Source of the DNA: an uncultured Bacteroidales bacterium | GTDB lineage: Bacteria; Bacteroidota; Bacteroidia; Bacteroidales; UBA932 | Direction: 5' to 3' | Assembly (NCBI GenBank): GCA_934725575.1 | Contig: CAKVCK010000014.1 | Coordinates: forward strand, 38,485 to 102,484 | DNA length: 64,000 nucleotides | In this document: positions 25,416 through 33,853 of the stretch, in pieces | Layout of the letters: every line of letters starts with the position of its first letter | How positions within the stretch are numbered: the first letter of the stretch is position 1 | Position numbers and translations under genes: made by a program | Notes under the pieces: model-generated | Seen by the model: the letters and a program-made list of their open reading frames with translations, nothing else | The model's database searches: none | What the model was told of the DNA's origin: nothing

Positions 25416-26216
25416 ATGAATATGAAAAAGATCGTTAAAGTTGCGGCGGTGGGTGCATTGGTTGCGCTGGCCGCTTCGTGCGCTCCGCAGAAGATCGCGG
25501 TGACAGCGCACAGAGGATTCTGGAACTGCGAGGAGGCCGGGTACGCCGAGAACTCCATCAAATCGCTTGAACTGGCGCAGCAGAACGGGTTGTGGGGCAG
25601 CGAGTTCGATGTTCACATCACTTCCGACCTCGTTATGCTCGTGCATCACGATCCGGACATCGACGGGATGCGCATCTGGAATCACGACTACGCTGATTTC
25701 AAGGACTGCCGCCTGAAGAACGGCGAGAAGATCCCGACTCTGGACGAGTATCTGGCACAGGGAGAGAAGAGCAAGAAGACCGTGCTGGTGTTCGAGCTCA
25801 AGAAGCAGATTGACAAGGCTCACGAGGACTATATGGTCGACCAGAGCGTCAAGGCTCTCAAGGAGCACGGTCTGTACAACCCTAAGCGTGTGATTTTCAT
25901 CTCATTCAGTCTGAATATGTGCGAGAGGCTCGCCGCCCTCTGCCCTGGATTCACGGTTCAGTACCTGGACAAGGACAAGAGCCCTGAGGAACTCGCCAAG
26001 CTCGGAATCAACGGTGTTGACTACCAGTACAAGGTCTTCGGAAAGAACCCGACATGGTTCAAGCAGGCCCGCGACAACAAAATGAGCATCAACTGCTGGA
26101 CCGTCAACAAGGAGAAGGACATCCAGGATATGATCGATCTCGGTGTCGATTGCATCACGACCAACGAGCCGCTCCTCGTCCGCGAGAAGCTCGGCAAGAG
26201 GGAGAAAGTGAAGTAA
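25416..26216 (+). CDS. Glycerophosphodiester phosphodiesterase lipoprotein
   Basis: A 266-residue GDPD-family enzyme that splits glycerophosphodiesters into sn-glycerol-3-phosphate and an alcohol. The lipobox AASC suggests outer-membrane anchoring. The catalytic pattern is seen in 'TAHRGFWN', 'AENSIKSL', 'GSEFDVHITSD' and 'VMLVHHDPDIDG', with the late 'INCWTVNKEKD' and 'CITTNEP'. Length is normal. The start is ATG-AAT-ATG preceded by a second copy of ATATTCA. It stops directly against the convergent umuC. Confidence 0.92.
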   Translation: MNMKKIVKVAAVGALVALAASCAPQKIAVTAHRGFWNCEEAGYAENSIKSLELAQQNGLWGSEFDVHITSDLVMLVHHDPDIDGMRIWNHDYADFKDCRLKNGEKIPTLDEYLAQGEKSKKTVLVFELKKQIDKAHEDYMVDQSVKALKEHGLYNPKRVIFISFSLNMCERLAALCPGFTVQYLDKDKSPEELAKLGINGVDYQYKVFGKNPTWFKQARDNKMSINCWTVNKEKDIQDMIDLGVDCITTNEPLLVREKLGKREKVK

Positions 26217-27479
26217 TCACTTGATTTCCAGAAGTTCCGACCAGTCGGTGGAGTAGAGGCGGGAGCAGAATTCGCGGCGGATGCCGTCGGAATAGTGGCC
26301 GGGACGTTGGGTGGCAAGCCTTAGGAGGTTCTTGCCGGAGGTGTTGACCAGATCCATCACTTTGGATATGCGGTCGTCACGGTCGCGGGTCTCCTGATCG
26401 AAATCGAACAAGGTGGTCTGAATGGCGTCGGCCTCAACGATGTCGGAGACGGTCACGCCGGCCCTTTTATATTCAAAGCCATTGCGGAAGATCATCCTCA
26501 ACGCGCGCAGGGCGGCGGCAACGACCTCCTGGGTGCTGTTGGCGGGGACATCGAGCCTCACGCTGGCGTTCGGGAAATACTGCGGAAGGTCGTCCCGGAA
26601 GCGGTTGGTCTGGATGAATACGCCCACTGAATATGCCGCAGTGCCTTCCGAGCGGAGTTTCTCGGCGCATTTTCCGGCGAAGTCCGAGACCCTGAGCGTC
26701 ATCTCATCGATGTCCGTCACCATCTTGTCGAACGAACGGGAGGTGCAGATGCTCTTGCGTTTCTCATTGCGCTCATCCTCGACCATCCGTCTGCCTTGAA
26801 GCTCGGACCAGGTCCTCACGCCGCCTATTCCCATCATCCTACGTACCCACTCGGATGGCCTCTTAATAAAGTCCAAGGCTGTCTTGACCCCGACGGACTC
26901 CAGCTTCGGAGCGCCCCGCCAGCCTATTCCCCAGACCTCTTTTATCGGGGTCAAAGCCAAAGCCTTGCTGATTTTCACCTCGGAATCAATCACACAGACA
27001 CCCTTGTAACCTTTGTACTTCTTGGCGAAATGGTTGGCGACCTTGGCAAGGGTCTTTGTGTCCGCTATCCCGATGCTGACAGGAATGCCCGTCCAACGAC
27101 GGATCTTCGTCACCAAGTCCGAGCATATTCCCGGAATACTTTCTGGCGCGACGCCATCCATATCCATATAGGCCTCATCGATTGAATAAACTTCCAACCG
27201 AGGGGCAGTCTCCGCAAGGAGCGACATCACGCGGGCGGAAAGGTCGCCATAGAGGGTGTAATTGGACGAGCGCACGACGAGTTTCCCCTGCTCCACCAGA
27301 TAGCGGACTTTGAAGAAAGGGGTTCCCATCTTGATGCCCATCGCCTTGCTCTCGTTGCTGCGCGCCACCACGCACCCGTCATTGTTGGAGAGCACCACGA
27401 CCGGACGGCCTTCCAACTCCGGCTGGAAAGCCCTCTCGCACGACACGAAAAAATTGTTGCAGTCAACTAACGCGTACAC
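26217..27479 (-). CDS. umuC: UmuC, Y-family translesion DNA polymerase subunit
   Basis: A 420-residue Y-family polymerase that copies past lesions as part of Pol V. Motifs: 'YALVDCNNFFVSCERAFQP' at the N-terminus (first metal Asp), 'SIDEAYMD' (catalytic Asp-Glu), 'VSIGIADTKTLAKVANHFAK', and the little finger domain with 'EWVRRMMGIGG'. It overlaps umuD upstream by 13 bp, so the two are co-translated. The usual C-terminal UmuC region is present. Expression is likely SOS-linked, but I see no clear LexA box. Confidence 0.93.
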   Translation of the reverse strand: MYALVDCNNFFVSCERAFQPELEGRPVVVLSNNDGCVVARSNESKAMGIKMGTPFFKVRYLVEQGKLVVRSSNYTLYGDLSARVMSLLAETAPRLEVYSIDEAYMDMDGVAPESIPGICSDLVTKIRRWTGIPVSIGIADTKTLAKVANHFAKKYKGYKGVCVIDSEVKISKALALTPIKEVWGIGWRGAPKLESVGVKTALDFIKRPSEWVRRMMGIGGVRTWSELQGRRMVEDERNEKRKSICTSRSFDKMVTDIDEMTLRVSDFAGKCAEKLRSEGTAAYSVGVFIQTNRFRDDLPQYFPNASVRLDVPANSTQEVVAAALRALRMIFRNGFEYKRAGVTVSDIVEADAIQTTLFDFDQETRDRDDRISKVMDLVNTSGKNLLRLATQRPGHYSDGIRREFCSRLYSTDWSELLEIK

Positions 27480-27952
27480 ACTTTCTTGATGACGTAGGTC
27501 ACTACTCCCCAGACTGTAAAATCGTTGGACTCAGTCACTTCGATGGGAGGATATTTCTCATTGGCCGGAAGCAGCCATATTCTTTGATGCTTAAGAATAT
27601 CATAGGACACGCCCGGCTTGGAGGCCTTGACAGAACGCGACGCATCGGCCGGATCCCGGAAAGAGATGTACTTCAAGGCGAACTCCCCGTCGATGAAACA
27701 GACGGCCATATCCCCTTCCTTCGGCTCGATGGATTTGTCCACCACCAGCACGTCTCCCTCGTTCACATCGGCGTCCACCATCGAATCCCCGACCACACGG
27801 GCGAAAAAAGTCGCCGCCGGATGCCGCACCAACTCCTTGTTGAGGTCGATGAACGAATTGATGTAGTCCTGCGCCGGCGACGGAAACCCGGCGTGCACAC
27901 CGCTTTCCATCATCGGAACGAACGTCCCTTTCTTATCCTCTTCCACAGCCAT
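27467..27952 (-). CDS. umuD: UmuD-like LexA/S24 self-cleaving protein
   Basis: A 161-residue UmuD homologue. The self-cleavage site is in 'VHAGFPSPAQDY' (Ala-Gly), the nucleophile Ser in 'VGDSMVDADVNEGD', and the general-base Lys in 'GEFALKYISF', all of peptidase family S24. RecA-stimulated cleavage yields the active UmuD' that joins UmuC. It is the first gene of the umuDC pair. Two TGAATAT copies lie directly upstream (about 27955 and 27976). Confidence 0.92.
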   Translation of the reverse strand: MAVEEDKKGTFVPMMESGVHAGFPSPAQDYINSFIDLNKELVRHPAATFFARVVGDSMVDADVNEGDVLVVDKSIEPKEGDMAVCFIDGEFALKYISFRDPADASRSVKASKPGVSYDILKHQRIWLLPANEKYPPIEVTESNDFTVWGVVTYVIKKVCTR

Positions 27953-28013
27953 TATGAATATATTCTCAAGTTTTTATGAATATGCCTGTTCCGCTTTCTC
28001 AAATAGTCCATGA

Positions 28014-29222
28014 CTAAAGCTCCGGCACAATGTACTTCCAGGCCAGTTCGAGCGGCTTCACACTGGAATCAAGATCACCATTGAGGAGCGCCATAACCTT
28101 TGACAGATCCTTAAGGATGTTGTCAGCGTCAAACGGCATCGCAGAGGTCATCACGATCACGGCCTTCTTATCTGGAATCACAACGATATATTGTCCGAAA
28201 AGTCCTACGGCCATATAAAGTGACCCGTCGGAACGGGTTCTGATCTGGTAGCCGTAACCGGTCGTGGAGTAGTTCTGACCATTATTCATCCGGTCCTTGA
28301 TCTGATCTTTGACGGCCTCCTTGAGATAGTCCTCAGAGATGATCTGCTGCCCGTCCCATTTCCCGCCGTCCAGCAGGAGACGGCCGAACGCCAGCATCTC
28401 GTCAGTGCTCAGGTGCAGTCCCCAGCCACCGGCTGTCACTCCATGGATATCCTCCCACTCAGGTCTGTCCAGTCCCATCGGCTTGAACATCCTTTTGTAG
28501 AGATAGTCGGCCATCGTCTCCCCGGTCTTTTTTGTGATGATCTCCGAAAGCATACAGGAAGAGAAACTGTCGTAGCAGAATTTCTCTCCCGGAGCCGCGT
28601 CGAATGGATATTCAAAGAAAAGTTCCGGCAGCGTGGAGTCATATTTTGTCAGCAGCCCGGAGACATCAACCCATTCATTATGAATATACTTGAGTGAGCC
28701 GAACGGATCCTTTTTGAAATATTCAGTGGCATATTCAACCGTCGGATCCTTTTTGTGGCCGTTCGCCATAATCAGCAGATGCCTGACTGTCAAGGCCTCA
28801 AGGTTTGCCTTCTGCGCGTCCGTCATATTCTTTTCCGCCTCGGCGACTTCCTCGGGGAACATCGGCGCGACCTTTTCGGACAGGCTCAGCTTGCCCTCCC
28901 CGACCGCTATTCCGACAGCCATTGAGGTGAACGTCTTGGTAACCGACCACATCTGTCGCCGTGTATTGTTGTCCGAGCCCTCGGCCCAAGCCCCGGAAGG
29001 TTTGTACCCATCCTGCCAGACCGCCACCCCATTCAAGGTTGACTCCGTCTTGCCCGCCTCCGACATCATAGTCTTAACAGCCGCCCTGACCTTAGGATTC
29101 TCGACAAGTTGCTCTCCCGTACCCGGATCGGGCACCGGATCCGTATTATCCTTCGAACACCCAGCCGCCAGCAGCGCCACCGCCGTCAGCAAACCATAGA
29201 AAAATCTCTTGTTCAGTTTCAT
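28014..29222 (-). CDS. Serine hydrolase of the class C beta-lactamase family, lipoprotein
   Basis: About 402 residues; lipobox LLAAGC (Cys22). The nucleophile motif SVTK (Ser93-Lys96) and later 'FCYDSFSSCMLSEI' at the YxN position mark the penicillin-binding/class C fold (PF00144). Many such exported proteins are esterases or D-Ala peptidases, not antibiotic-degrading enzymes, and nothing here points to resistance. The frame is open 9 codons upstream; the ATG that starts the signal peptide is chosen. A 50-bp-period hairpin array lies just upstream. Confidence 0.88.
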   Translation of the reverse strand: MKLNKRFFYGLLTAVALLAAGCSKDNTDPVPDPGTGEQLVENPKVRAAVKTMMSEAGKTESTLNGVAVWQDGYKPSGAWAEGSDNNTRRQMWSVTKTFTSMAVGIAVGEGKLSLSEKVAPMFPEEVAEAEKNMTDAQKANLEALTVRHLLIMANGHKKDPTVEYATEYFKKDPFGSLKYIHNEWVDVSGLLTKYDSTLPELFFEYPFDAAPGEKFCYDSFSSCMLSEIITKKTGETMADYLYKRMFKPMGLDRPEWEDIHGVTAGGWGLHLSTDEMLAFGRLLLDGGKWDGQQIISEDYLKEAVKDQIKDRMNNGQNYSTTGYGYQIRTRSDGSLYMAVGLFGQYIVVIPDKKAVIVMTSAMPFDADNILKDLSKVMALLNGDLDSSVKPLELAWKYIVPEL

Positions 29223-29305
29223 AACGTAATTCTCCTCTCGTACCCACAAATATACTCATCTTTTCGCACAAAATCACCGCACCGCCTCCGTCACCACTTC
29301 CGGTC

Positions 29306-29470
29306 GGTACACCCAAAGTCACTTTCCTGTACGAAACGGCGTCACGGCATTGGTTGGCACACCAGAGGGCACTTCCCTGCACGAAACGGCAGCAAGGCGG
29401 AGGTTGGTACACCAGAGGGCACTTTCCTGTACGAAATGACAGCACGACATTGGTTGGCACCCCGAGAATA
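29306..29470 (-). repeat. 50-bp-period hairpin array, locus B (three units plus a partial one)
   Basis: Units start at 29306, 29356, 29406 and 29456, exactly 50 bp apart, each with a GGYACACC box, an AGGGCACTTYCCTG core and YACGAAA. Paired boxes change together: GTAC/GTAC in units 1 and 3, and GCAC/GCAC in unit 2 (GUGC/GUGC on the minus strand, which still pairs through two G-U). The period is not a multiple of three, so it is not a protein repeat. It lies upstream of the serine hydrolase start. Confidence 0.75.
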
Positions 29471-29524
29471 TGGTGAAAGAACAGAAGGGAGGTACGGCTT
29501 TGTGACAGACATTCTACCCCATCG

Positions 29525-29590
29525 ACAGAAACCCCTCTCAACCCAGAAATTTTGGTAACGTGCAAAATTTCGGTTGAGAGGGGTTTCTGT
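29525..29590. repeat. Long hairpin with loop GGTAACGTGC (H1)
   Basis: Arms of about 27 bp (ACAGAAACCCCTCTCAACC... with one small bulge) close on AAATTTT and frame the 10-base loop at 29554-29563. The same loop, as its reverse complement, tops a different stem at 55265-55318. It may act as a bidirectional terminator. Confidence 0.8.
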
Positions 29591-29647
29591 TCGATCTTGG
29601 CTATTATGTCGCTTCAGCGGTAACTGTCAAGCCATCGGAATGGCACG

Positions 29648-29667
29648 CTTCGACAAGCTCAGCAACC
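29648..29667. repeat. TTCGACAAGCTCAG-type dispersed repeat, copy 2
   Basis: CTTCGACAAGCTCAGCAACC, close to the family seen at 3813, 40815, 42766 and 52779. It sits between the long hairpin and the transposase remnant. Confidence 0.6.
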
Positions 29668-29725
29668 AATCAGGCTATTCGCCCACCTCGCCAGCGGCCT
29701 CAACATAAAGACCGTATAAGCTCAT

Positions 29726-30028
29726 TGCGGTCTCTTCTACATCCGTGCAAACAACTGCCAGAACAACGACTTCGGATGGGCGCGCATGCCGTTCTCTTTC
29801 CTGAAGGAGAACACCGTGTTCCTCATCGCCACCGCCATCCTCAAGAACTTCTTCCTTCACCTTCTTGACGTCATCGGCGGACGGGTCAAAGGGCTTGACA
29901 GGACCGCGAGGCTCAAGCGGTTCCTGCGAATGTTCGTTGTCGTGCCCGCAAAGTGGATAAAATCAGGACGCAGAAACGTGCTCAACCTCTACACTAAACG
30001 GCGAATCTTTCTCGAACTTGTCCGCTAA
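29726..30028 (+). pseudogene. Remnant of an IS1380-family transposase (C-terminal part)
   Basis: The frame from about 29726 after an in-frame TAA reads NNDFGWARMPFSFLKENTVF, then 'VVVPAKWIKSGRRNVLNLYT', which matches the conserved C-terminus of IS1380-type transposases (..MPFSF..NTVFL.. and ..PAKWI..GR). The catalytic N-terminal and central parts are missing, so it is a fossil. No terminal inverted repeats are evident. A hairpin CGCCGCCCAG/CTGGGCGGCG follows at 30061-30086. Confidence 0.75.
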
Positions 30029-30060
30029 GGCACCTGAAGACGATGTAAATCCCGACAACT

Positions 30061-30086
30061 CGCCGCCCAGGCAACTCTGGGCGGCG
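30061..30086. terminator. GC-rich hairpin after the transposase remnant
   Basis: CGCCGCCCAG and CTGGGCGGCG are exact 10-bp arms with a 6-base loop (GCAACT). No T-run, so the terminator role is tentative. Confidence 0.45.
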
Positions 30087-30260
30087 CCGACGCGTGGAAC
30101 GCACTTGAAAAAGTCATCGCTTGGGGTGTCCTGAATGAAACAGGAAGTCTCATCATGAAACATCAATGGTCAAGCCGATGTGAGAATGAGGCGAGCGAAG
30201 CCGTCAACAGGACTGGTCGGACAAAATAGTTTGGCGTTTTGAGGTATTGCCTATTCTGCC

Positions 30261-30310
30261 TATTTTGTATATTTTTGTATATTTTTGTATATTTTTGTAT
30301 ATTTTTGTAT
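30261..30310. repeat. 10-bp tandem repeat ATTTTTGTAT, each unit carrying a -7 box
   Basis: Four exact 10-bp copies (30271-30310) follow one imperfect copy. Successive units create TATTTTTG, a perfect TAnnTTTG box, once per helical turn. The array lies about 50 bp before the next gene. Copy-number change by slippage could alter promoter spacing. Confidence 0.75.
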
Positions 30311-30356
30311 ATCTATAATAAAATGTTATATTTGTGGAAACTAAAAACGTTTTACC

Positions 30357-31061
30357 TTGATTTCTATTAACAAATCAAGTTGCATATTTGCAACTATTAT
30401 CAGCTTCATGCTGATCATACTAACCCTTTCGTGCTCAGAGCATGAAAGAATACTCTCTAAGAGAAATGATGTGCAGGAAAATTATCTGCAATTGTCCTCT
30501 TACCAAAGTTTTGATTGCCTATCTACCGAAGACATTTATACGCTATCCTTAGCAATTAAGAGATTCGGAATTTACATCGACGGTAACGATCTGAAATACA
30601 GAGCTGAATCCGCACAGCAAATCAACATCGATCCTGAATTGTATACTATAATAGAGGGGTTTATCAACAAAGAGCAAATTAAAACAAGATCTTATGGTAA
30701 TCCAAGTGACTGCGTAGCTCAATCTCTATCTCTATGGGGAGGAGCATCCTATGAGACAATTAACGCATACATAATAAGCGAATTTGGGAATGATGGAGTA
30801 CCTGCAGACAAGATATTTGACGTTATTAGACATTTCTTTCCCAAAGCACAACCTCATTACTTAGACACAAACGACATTGATTTTTCAGCAAGCATTATGA
30901 CCACTGTTGGGGTTATGTACACAGAAAATCAATACTCATTACACATGGTAAACATTGATAATATTGATTCTCTCGGCTATGTTACATACTTTGACAAACA
31001 ACAAGGTATTATTGGCTACAACGACGCCACTGATTATTCCGTATTCTACACAAAAGAATAA
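30357..31061 (+). CDS. Lipoprotein with papain-like (C39-type) cysteine peptidase pattern
   Basis: A 234-residue AT-rich gene (GC far below the neighbours) with no TGAATAT copy, so probably acquired. The TTG start gives a full type II signal with lipobox LTLSC (Cys26); an alternative ATG at 30408 shortens it. The body has 'NPSDCVAQSLSLWGG' (Cys119), 'YSLHMVNI' (His196) and 'YFDKQQG' (Asp213), an order and spacing that fits papain-like bacteriocin-processing or C39-like peptidases. Its substrate is unknown. It is followed after 33 bp by another exported protein on the same strand. Confidence 0.55.
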   Translation: MISINKSSCIFATIISFMLIILTLSCSEHERILSKRNDVQENYLQLSSYQSFDCLSTEDIYTLSLAIKRFGIYIDGNDLKYRAESAQQINIDPELYTIIEGFINKEQIKTRSYGNPSDCVAQSLSLWGGASYETINAYIISEFGNDGVPADKIFDVIRHFFPKAQPHYLDTNDIDFSASIMTTVGVMYTENQYSLHMVNIDNIDSLGYVTYFDKQQGIIGYNDATDYSVFYTKE

Positions 31062-31094
31062 TATAATACGAATATACTAAAAAATTATAACACT

Positions 31095-31823
31095 ATGACT
31101 AGGACAAATGCTCGGCTGCTGTCAACACTAGCGCTCGTACTGACACTTGCAGTCACACATCAGGCTTATGGTCAGGTTGACTCGATCATGGACAAGCAAT
31201 ATGAATGGTGCGGAATCTCAGTAAAGGTTCCGGACGGTTTCCGCGCGGAGGAGGCCGACATGATCTGGAAGCCTAACAAAACCTTTGAGCACAAGCACTC
31301 TGGGCGCTTCATCAATGTCATGGCCAAAAGCGATGACGGCAATTGCGTTCTGTTGTACACAAAGGCATTGCATAGGCTTATCAAGAAAGGTAAAGAGGAC
31401 CGGATTGACGGACAGATGGCCCTGATCAGCAGAGAGATGATGGAGGGCATGGGAATCTTGGACGAGTCCGGGATGACAACACTGAAAAACAGCGACTCAA
31501 ACGACCTGTTTTACACTGAGGAGCACATCACCAGAATCACCGGAGAGTCGGTCCGGAAAATGACGGGAGCCGACCTGGTCTGCTTCTACGACCTTCCGGT
31601 CGAGAATTCTGAATTCACCAAAGAATCCTCCAAACTGGATGGATTCCAGCCGAAGACTCTTACAAGAATCCACATCATCAAGGAAGGTGGCGCTCATTAT
31701 GACATCATCATGCTCCTGAACGAATCTGGAACAAAATTCAAATGGACTTACCTTCAGGCATTCCTGGAAAGCATCAATTTCGATTCCAAGCGCATCAGTC
31801 AGACTTGGGAAGTGATTGATTGA
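31095..31823 (+). CDS. Exported protein of unknown function
   Basis: A 242-residue protein with a signal peptide (cleavage near AYG-Q). The mature part starts 'YEWCGISVKVPDGFRAEE', a pattern seen in small Bacteroidales exported proteins; I do not recognise a family. It is rich in Lys, Asp and Glu and shows no membrane segment after the signal. It lies 33 bp after the C39-like lipoprotein and may share its transcript. A strong hairpin (31832-31866) follows. Confidence 0.7.
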   Translation: MTRTNARLLSTLALVLTLAVTHQAYGQVDSIMDKQYEWCGISVKVPDGFRAEEADMIWKPNKTFEHKHSGRFINVMAKSDDGNCVLLYTKALHRLIKKGKEDRIDGQMALISREMMEGMGILDESGMTTLKNSDSNDLFYTEEHITRITGESVRKMTGADLVCFYDLPVENSEFTKESSKLDGFQPKTLTRIHIIKEGGAHYDIIMLLNESGTKFKWTYLQAFLESINFDSKRISQTWEVID

Positions 31824-31831
31824 TGACAACA

Positions 31832-31866
31832 GATCCCGGCCAGCTATCGATTTACTGGCCGGGATC
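31832..31866. terminator. Bidirectional hairpin terminator
   Basis: Arms GATCCCGGCCAG and CTGGCCGGGATC (12 bp, exact) with an 11-base loop, between the convergent 31823 (+) and 31887 (-) gene ends; a short T-rich stretch follows on the plus strand. Confidence 0.75.
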
Positions 31867-31886
31867 GTTATATTAAAAAATCAAGA

Positions 31887-33605
31887 CTATTCAGCCTCAG
31901 AAGTCTCGCCTGCGGTTTCTTCATGCGGTTCATCCTCCACATCGGCTCCGGACAGTGAGCGGGCCGCGGCAAGGGCACAGTTGATGCCATCGATGGCCGA
32001 AGAGACGATGCCTCCGGAATATCCGGCACCCTCGCCACACGGAAGAAGTCCTGGGAACGCGTCCGCCTCGCAGTTGCGAGGATTCCTCGGAATGCGGACC
32101 GGAGACGAAGTCCTGGACTCCACGCCGATCAGCAAAGCGTCATTAGTGTAATACCCCCTCATCGACTTCTGGTTCACAATCGGGAATGCATCCTGAAGCC
32201 TCTCAGCGATAAACTGAGGAAGAATCTCGTGCAGCGGAGCCGGAACGACACCCGGCTTGTAGGAAGTCTCCGGAAGATCCTCCGAATCCTCACCCTCACA
32301 GAAATCCACCATCCTCTGCGCCGGAGCCACAAAAGGATTCTCCGAATCGGAATGCTCGTGGGCATATTCCCACATCTTCCTTTCCACATCCTTCTGGAAC
32401 TCAAGGCCAGCGAAAGCGCCCTTGTCGGCATATTCCTCAGGAATGTCCTCCGGATTGATCTGCACGACCACACCGGCGTTGGCGAACTTGCCGCTTCGAG
32501 CCGAGTTGGACATTCCGTTCATCACGATGGTCTCCGGCTCTGTCTCCGAAGGCACCAGAACACCGCCAGGGCACATACAGAACGAGAACACGCCACGATC
32601 GTTAACCTGCTCTGTGAATGAATATTCCGCCGCCGGCATTCCCTGTTCCCACTGGCCGTGGTAACGGATGTCGTTGATCAGGGCCTGTGGATGCTCCACA
32701 CGGACTCCCATCGCGAATCCCTTGGCCTCAAGGGCGCAGTCCTTGGCGACAAGCATCTCGTAAATGTCACGGGCGGAATGACCGGTGGCAAGGATGACCT
32801 TCTTCGCTGAATATTTCCGGACGCTCGGCTTGCCGGTTTTCGTAAGGTTCTCAGAATCAAGTGCCGAAACCTCGATCGTGCCGTCCTCATTGCGGGTCAT
32901 GTCGGTGACCTTCGTGCCGAAATGATATTCACCGCCCCTGGACTCGATGCACTGGCGGATGTTCTCCACGACTTTCGGGAGACGGTCCGTGCCGATGTGC
33001 GGGTGGGCATCGACGAGAATCTGAGGGCTCGCGCCGAAGTTCACGAACTGGTGAAGGACCTCTCTGATGTCCCCCCTCTTTGAGGAGCGGGTGAAGAGTT
33101 TGCCGTCCGAGAACGTGCCGGCTCCACCTTCGCCGTAGCAGAAGTTGGATTCTGGGTTCAGGATTCCCTCGCGGGTAAGTTTCGCCATATCGAACTTGCG
33201 GTCGCGCACGTTCTTGCCCCTCTCCAGAATAATCGGCTTGAAGCCGAGAGTCAAGAGCTTGAGGGCGGCGAACATTCCGGCCGGACCGGCTCCGATGATG
33301 ATCACGGGCTCGGCGTCGGTGACATCCTTATATTCAGGAATCTCATAAGGGACGTAAGATTCAAAGCGGTGGTTGTAGCCCTCGATGCGGTAGCGGTAGA
33401 TCACATCGTTGCGGGCGTCGATCGAACGTTTGGCGATCACGCAGGTCGCGTCGGCGTTCGGGAAGGTCGGTTGGTAGGACTTTGTCGGGTCAATCACGTT
33501 GATGACCGCGTTGCCGCGGAGGTTCATCTCTCTCGCCGCGACTATCCTCACGTCATCCGGCCTGAGGTCTCGGCCGACCCTACCGGTCATTTCAAATTCA
33601 ATCAT
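31887..33605 (-). CDS. FAD-dependent oxidoreductase (COG2509-type)
   Basis: A 572-residue cytoplasmic flavoprotein. FAD Rossmann motif 'VIIIGAGPAGMFAALKL' follows an N-terminal RNA-binding-like domain of about 90 residues; other motifs are 'NFCYGEGGAGTFSDGKL' and 'CGEGAGYSGGIVSSAIDG', typical of the COG2509 family of uncharacterised dehydrogenases. The substrate is unknown. The C-terminal tail is acidic. The ATG at 33605 is preceded by GAAT. It stands as a single gene; the TGAATAT motif occurs several times. Confidence 0.88.
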   Translation of the reverse strand: MIEFEMTGRVGRDLRPDDVRIVAAREMNLRGNAVINVIDPTKSYQPTFPNADATCVIAKRSIDARNDVIYRYRIEGYNHRFESYVPYEIPEYKDVTDAEPVIIIGAGPAGMFAALKLLTLGFKPIILERGKNVRDRKFDMAKLTREGILNPESNFCYGEGGAGTFSDGKLFTRSSKRGDIREVLHQFVNFGASPQILVDAHPHIGTDRLPKVVENIRQCIESRGGEYHFGTKVTDMTRNEDGTIEVSALDSENLTKTGKPSVRKYSAKKVILATGHSARDIYEMLVAKDCALEAKGFAMGVRVEHPQALINDIRYHGQWEQGMPAAEYSFTEQVNDRGVFSFCMCPGGVLVPSETEPETIVMNGMSNSARSGKFANAGVVVQINPEDIPEEYADKGAFAGLEFQKDVERKMWEYAHEHSDSENPFVAPAQRMVDFCEGEDSEDLPETSYKPGVVPAPLHEILPQFIAERLQDAFPIVNQKSMRGYYTNDALLIGVESRTSSPVRIPRNPRNCEADAFPGLLPCGEGAGYSGGIVSSAIDGINCALAAARSLSGADVEDEPHEETAGETSEAE

Positions 33606-33677
33606 ATTCTTTTCCTAAAATCAGATTCTTCAACTACAAATAAATTCATCAATATTCAAAGTCGGCAACTTTCCTCC

Positions 33678-33752
33678 ACCCCCAGTCACTTCGTGACAGC
33701 CCCGAGGGGCACGGGGAAAGTTTTCCCCGAACCCCTTCGGTCGCTTCGCTCC
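33678..33752. repeat. 75-bp dispersed intergenic repeat, copy 1
   Basis: Contains GAGGGGCACGGGGAAAG and CCCCTTCGGTCGCTTCGCTC. The reverse complement of 61791-61867 is close to identical, with a few substitutions and short indels. It lies in the spacer after tsaD. Confidence 0.8.
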
Positions 33753-33853
33753 GAGTTCCCTGACTTTCAAACACCTTCGTCACCCGAATAACAAGTAGCC
33801 CCAAAAGGTGTGAAGTGGGAATATGGTCAAATATAATCATCCCTTTATATTCA

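Noticed and set aside
28014..29222. Antibiotic-resistance class C beta-lactamase
   Set aside because: SxxK alone is shared by many lipoprotein esterases and peptidases; the rest is not like known AmpC enzymes.
29306..29470. CRISPR array
   Set aside because: The units are degenerate along their whole length, with no constant repeat and unique spacer division, and no cas genes are nearby.
29146..29565. A 139-codon minus-strand frame through the 50-bp array
   Set aside because: The 50-bp period breaks the reading frame every unit, so the repeats cannot be protein repeats, and the frame also runs through hairpin H1.
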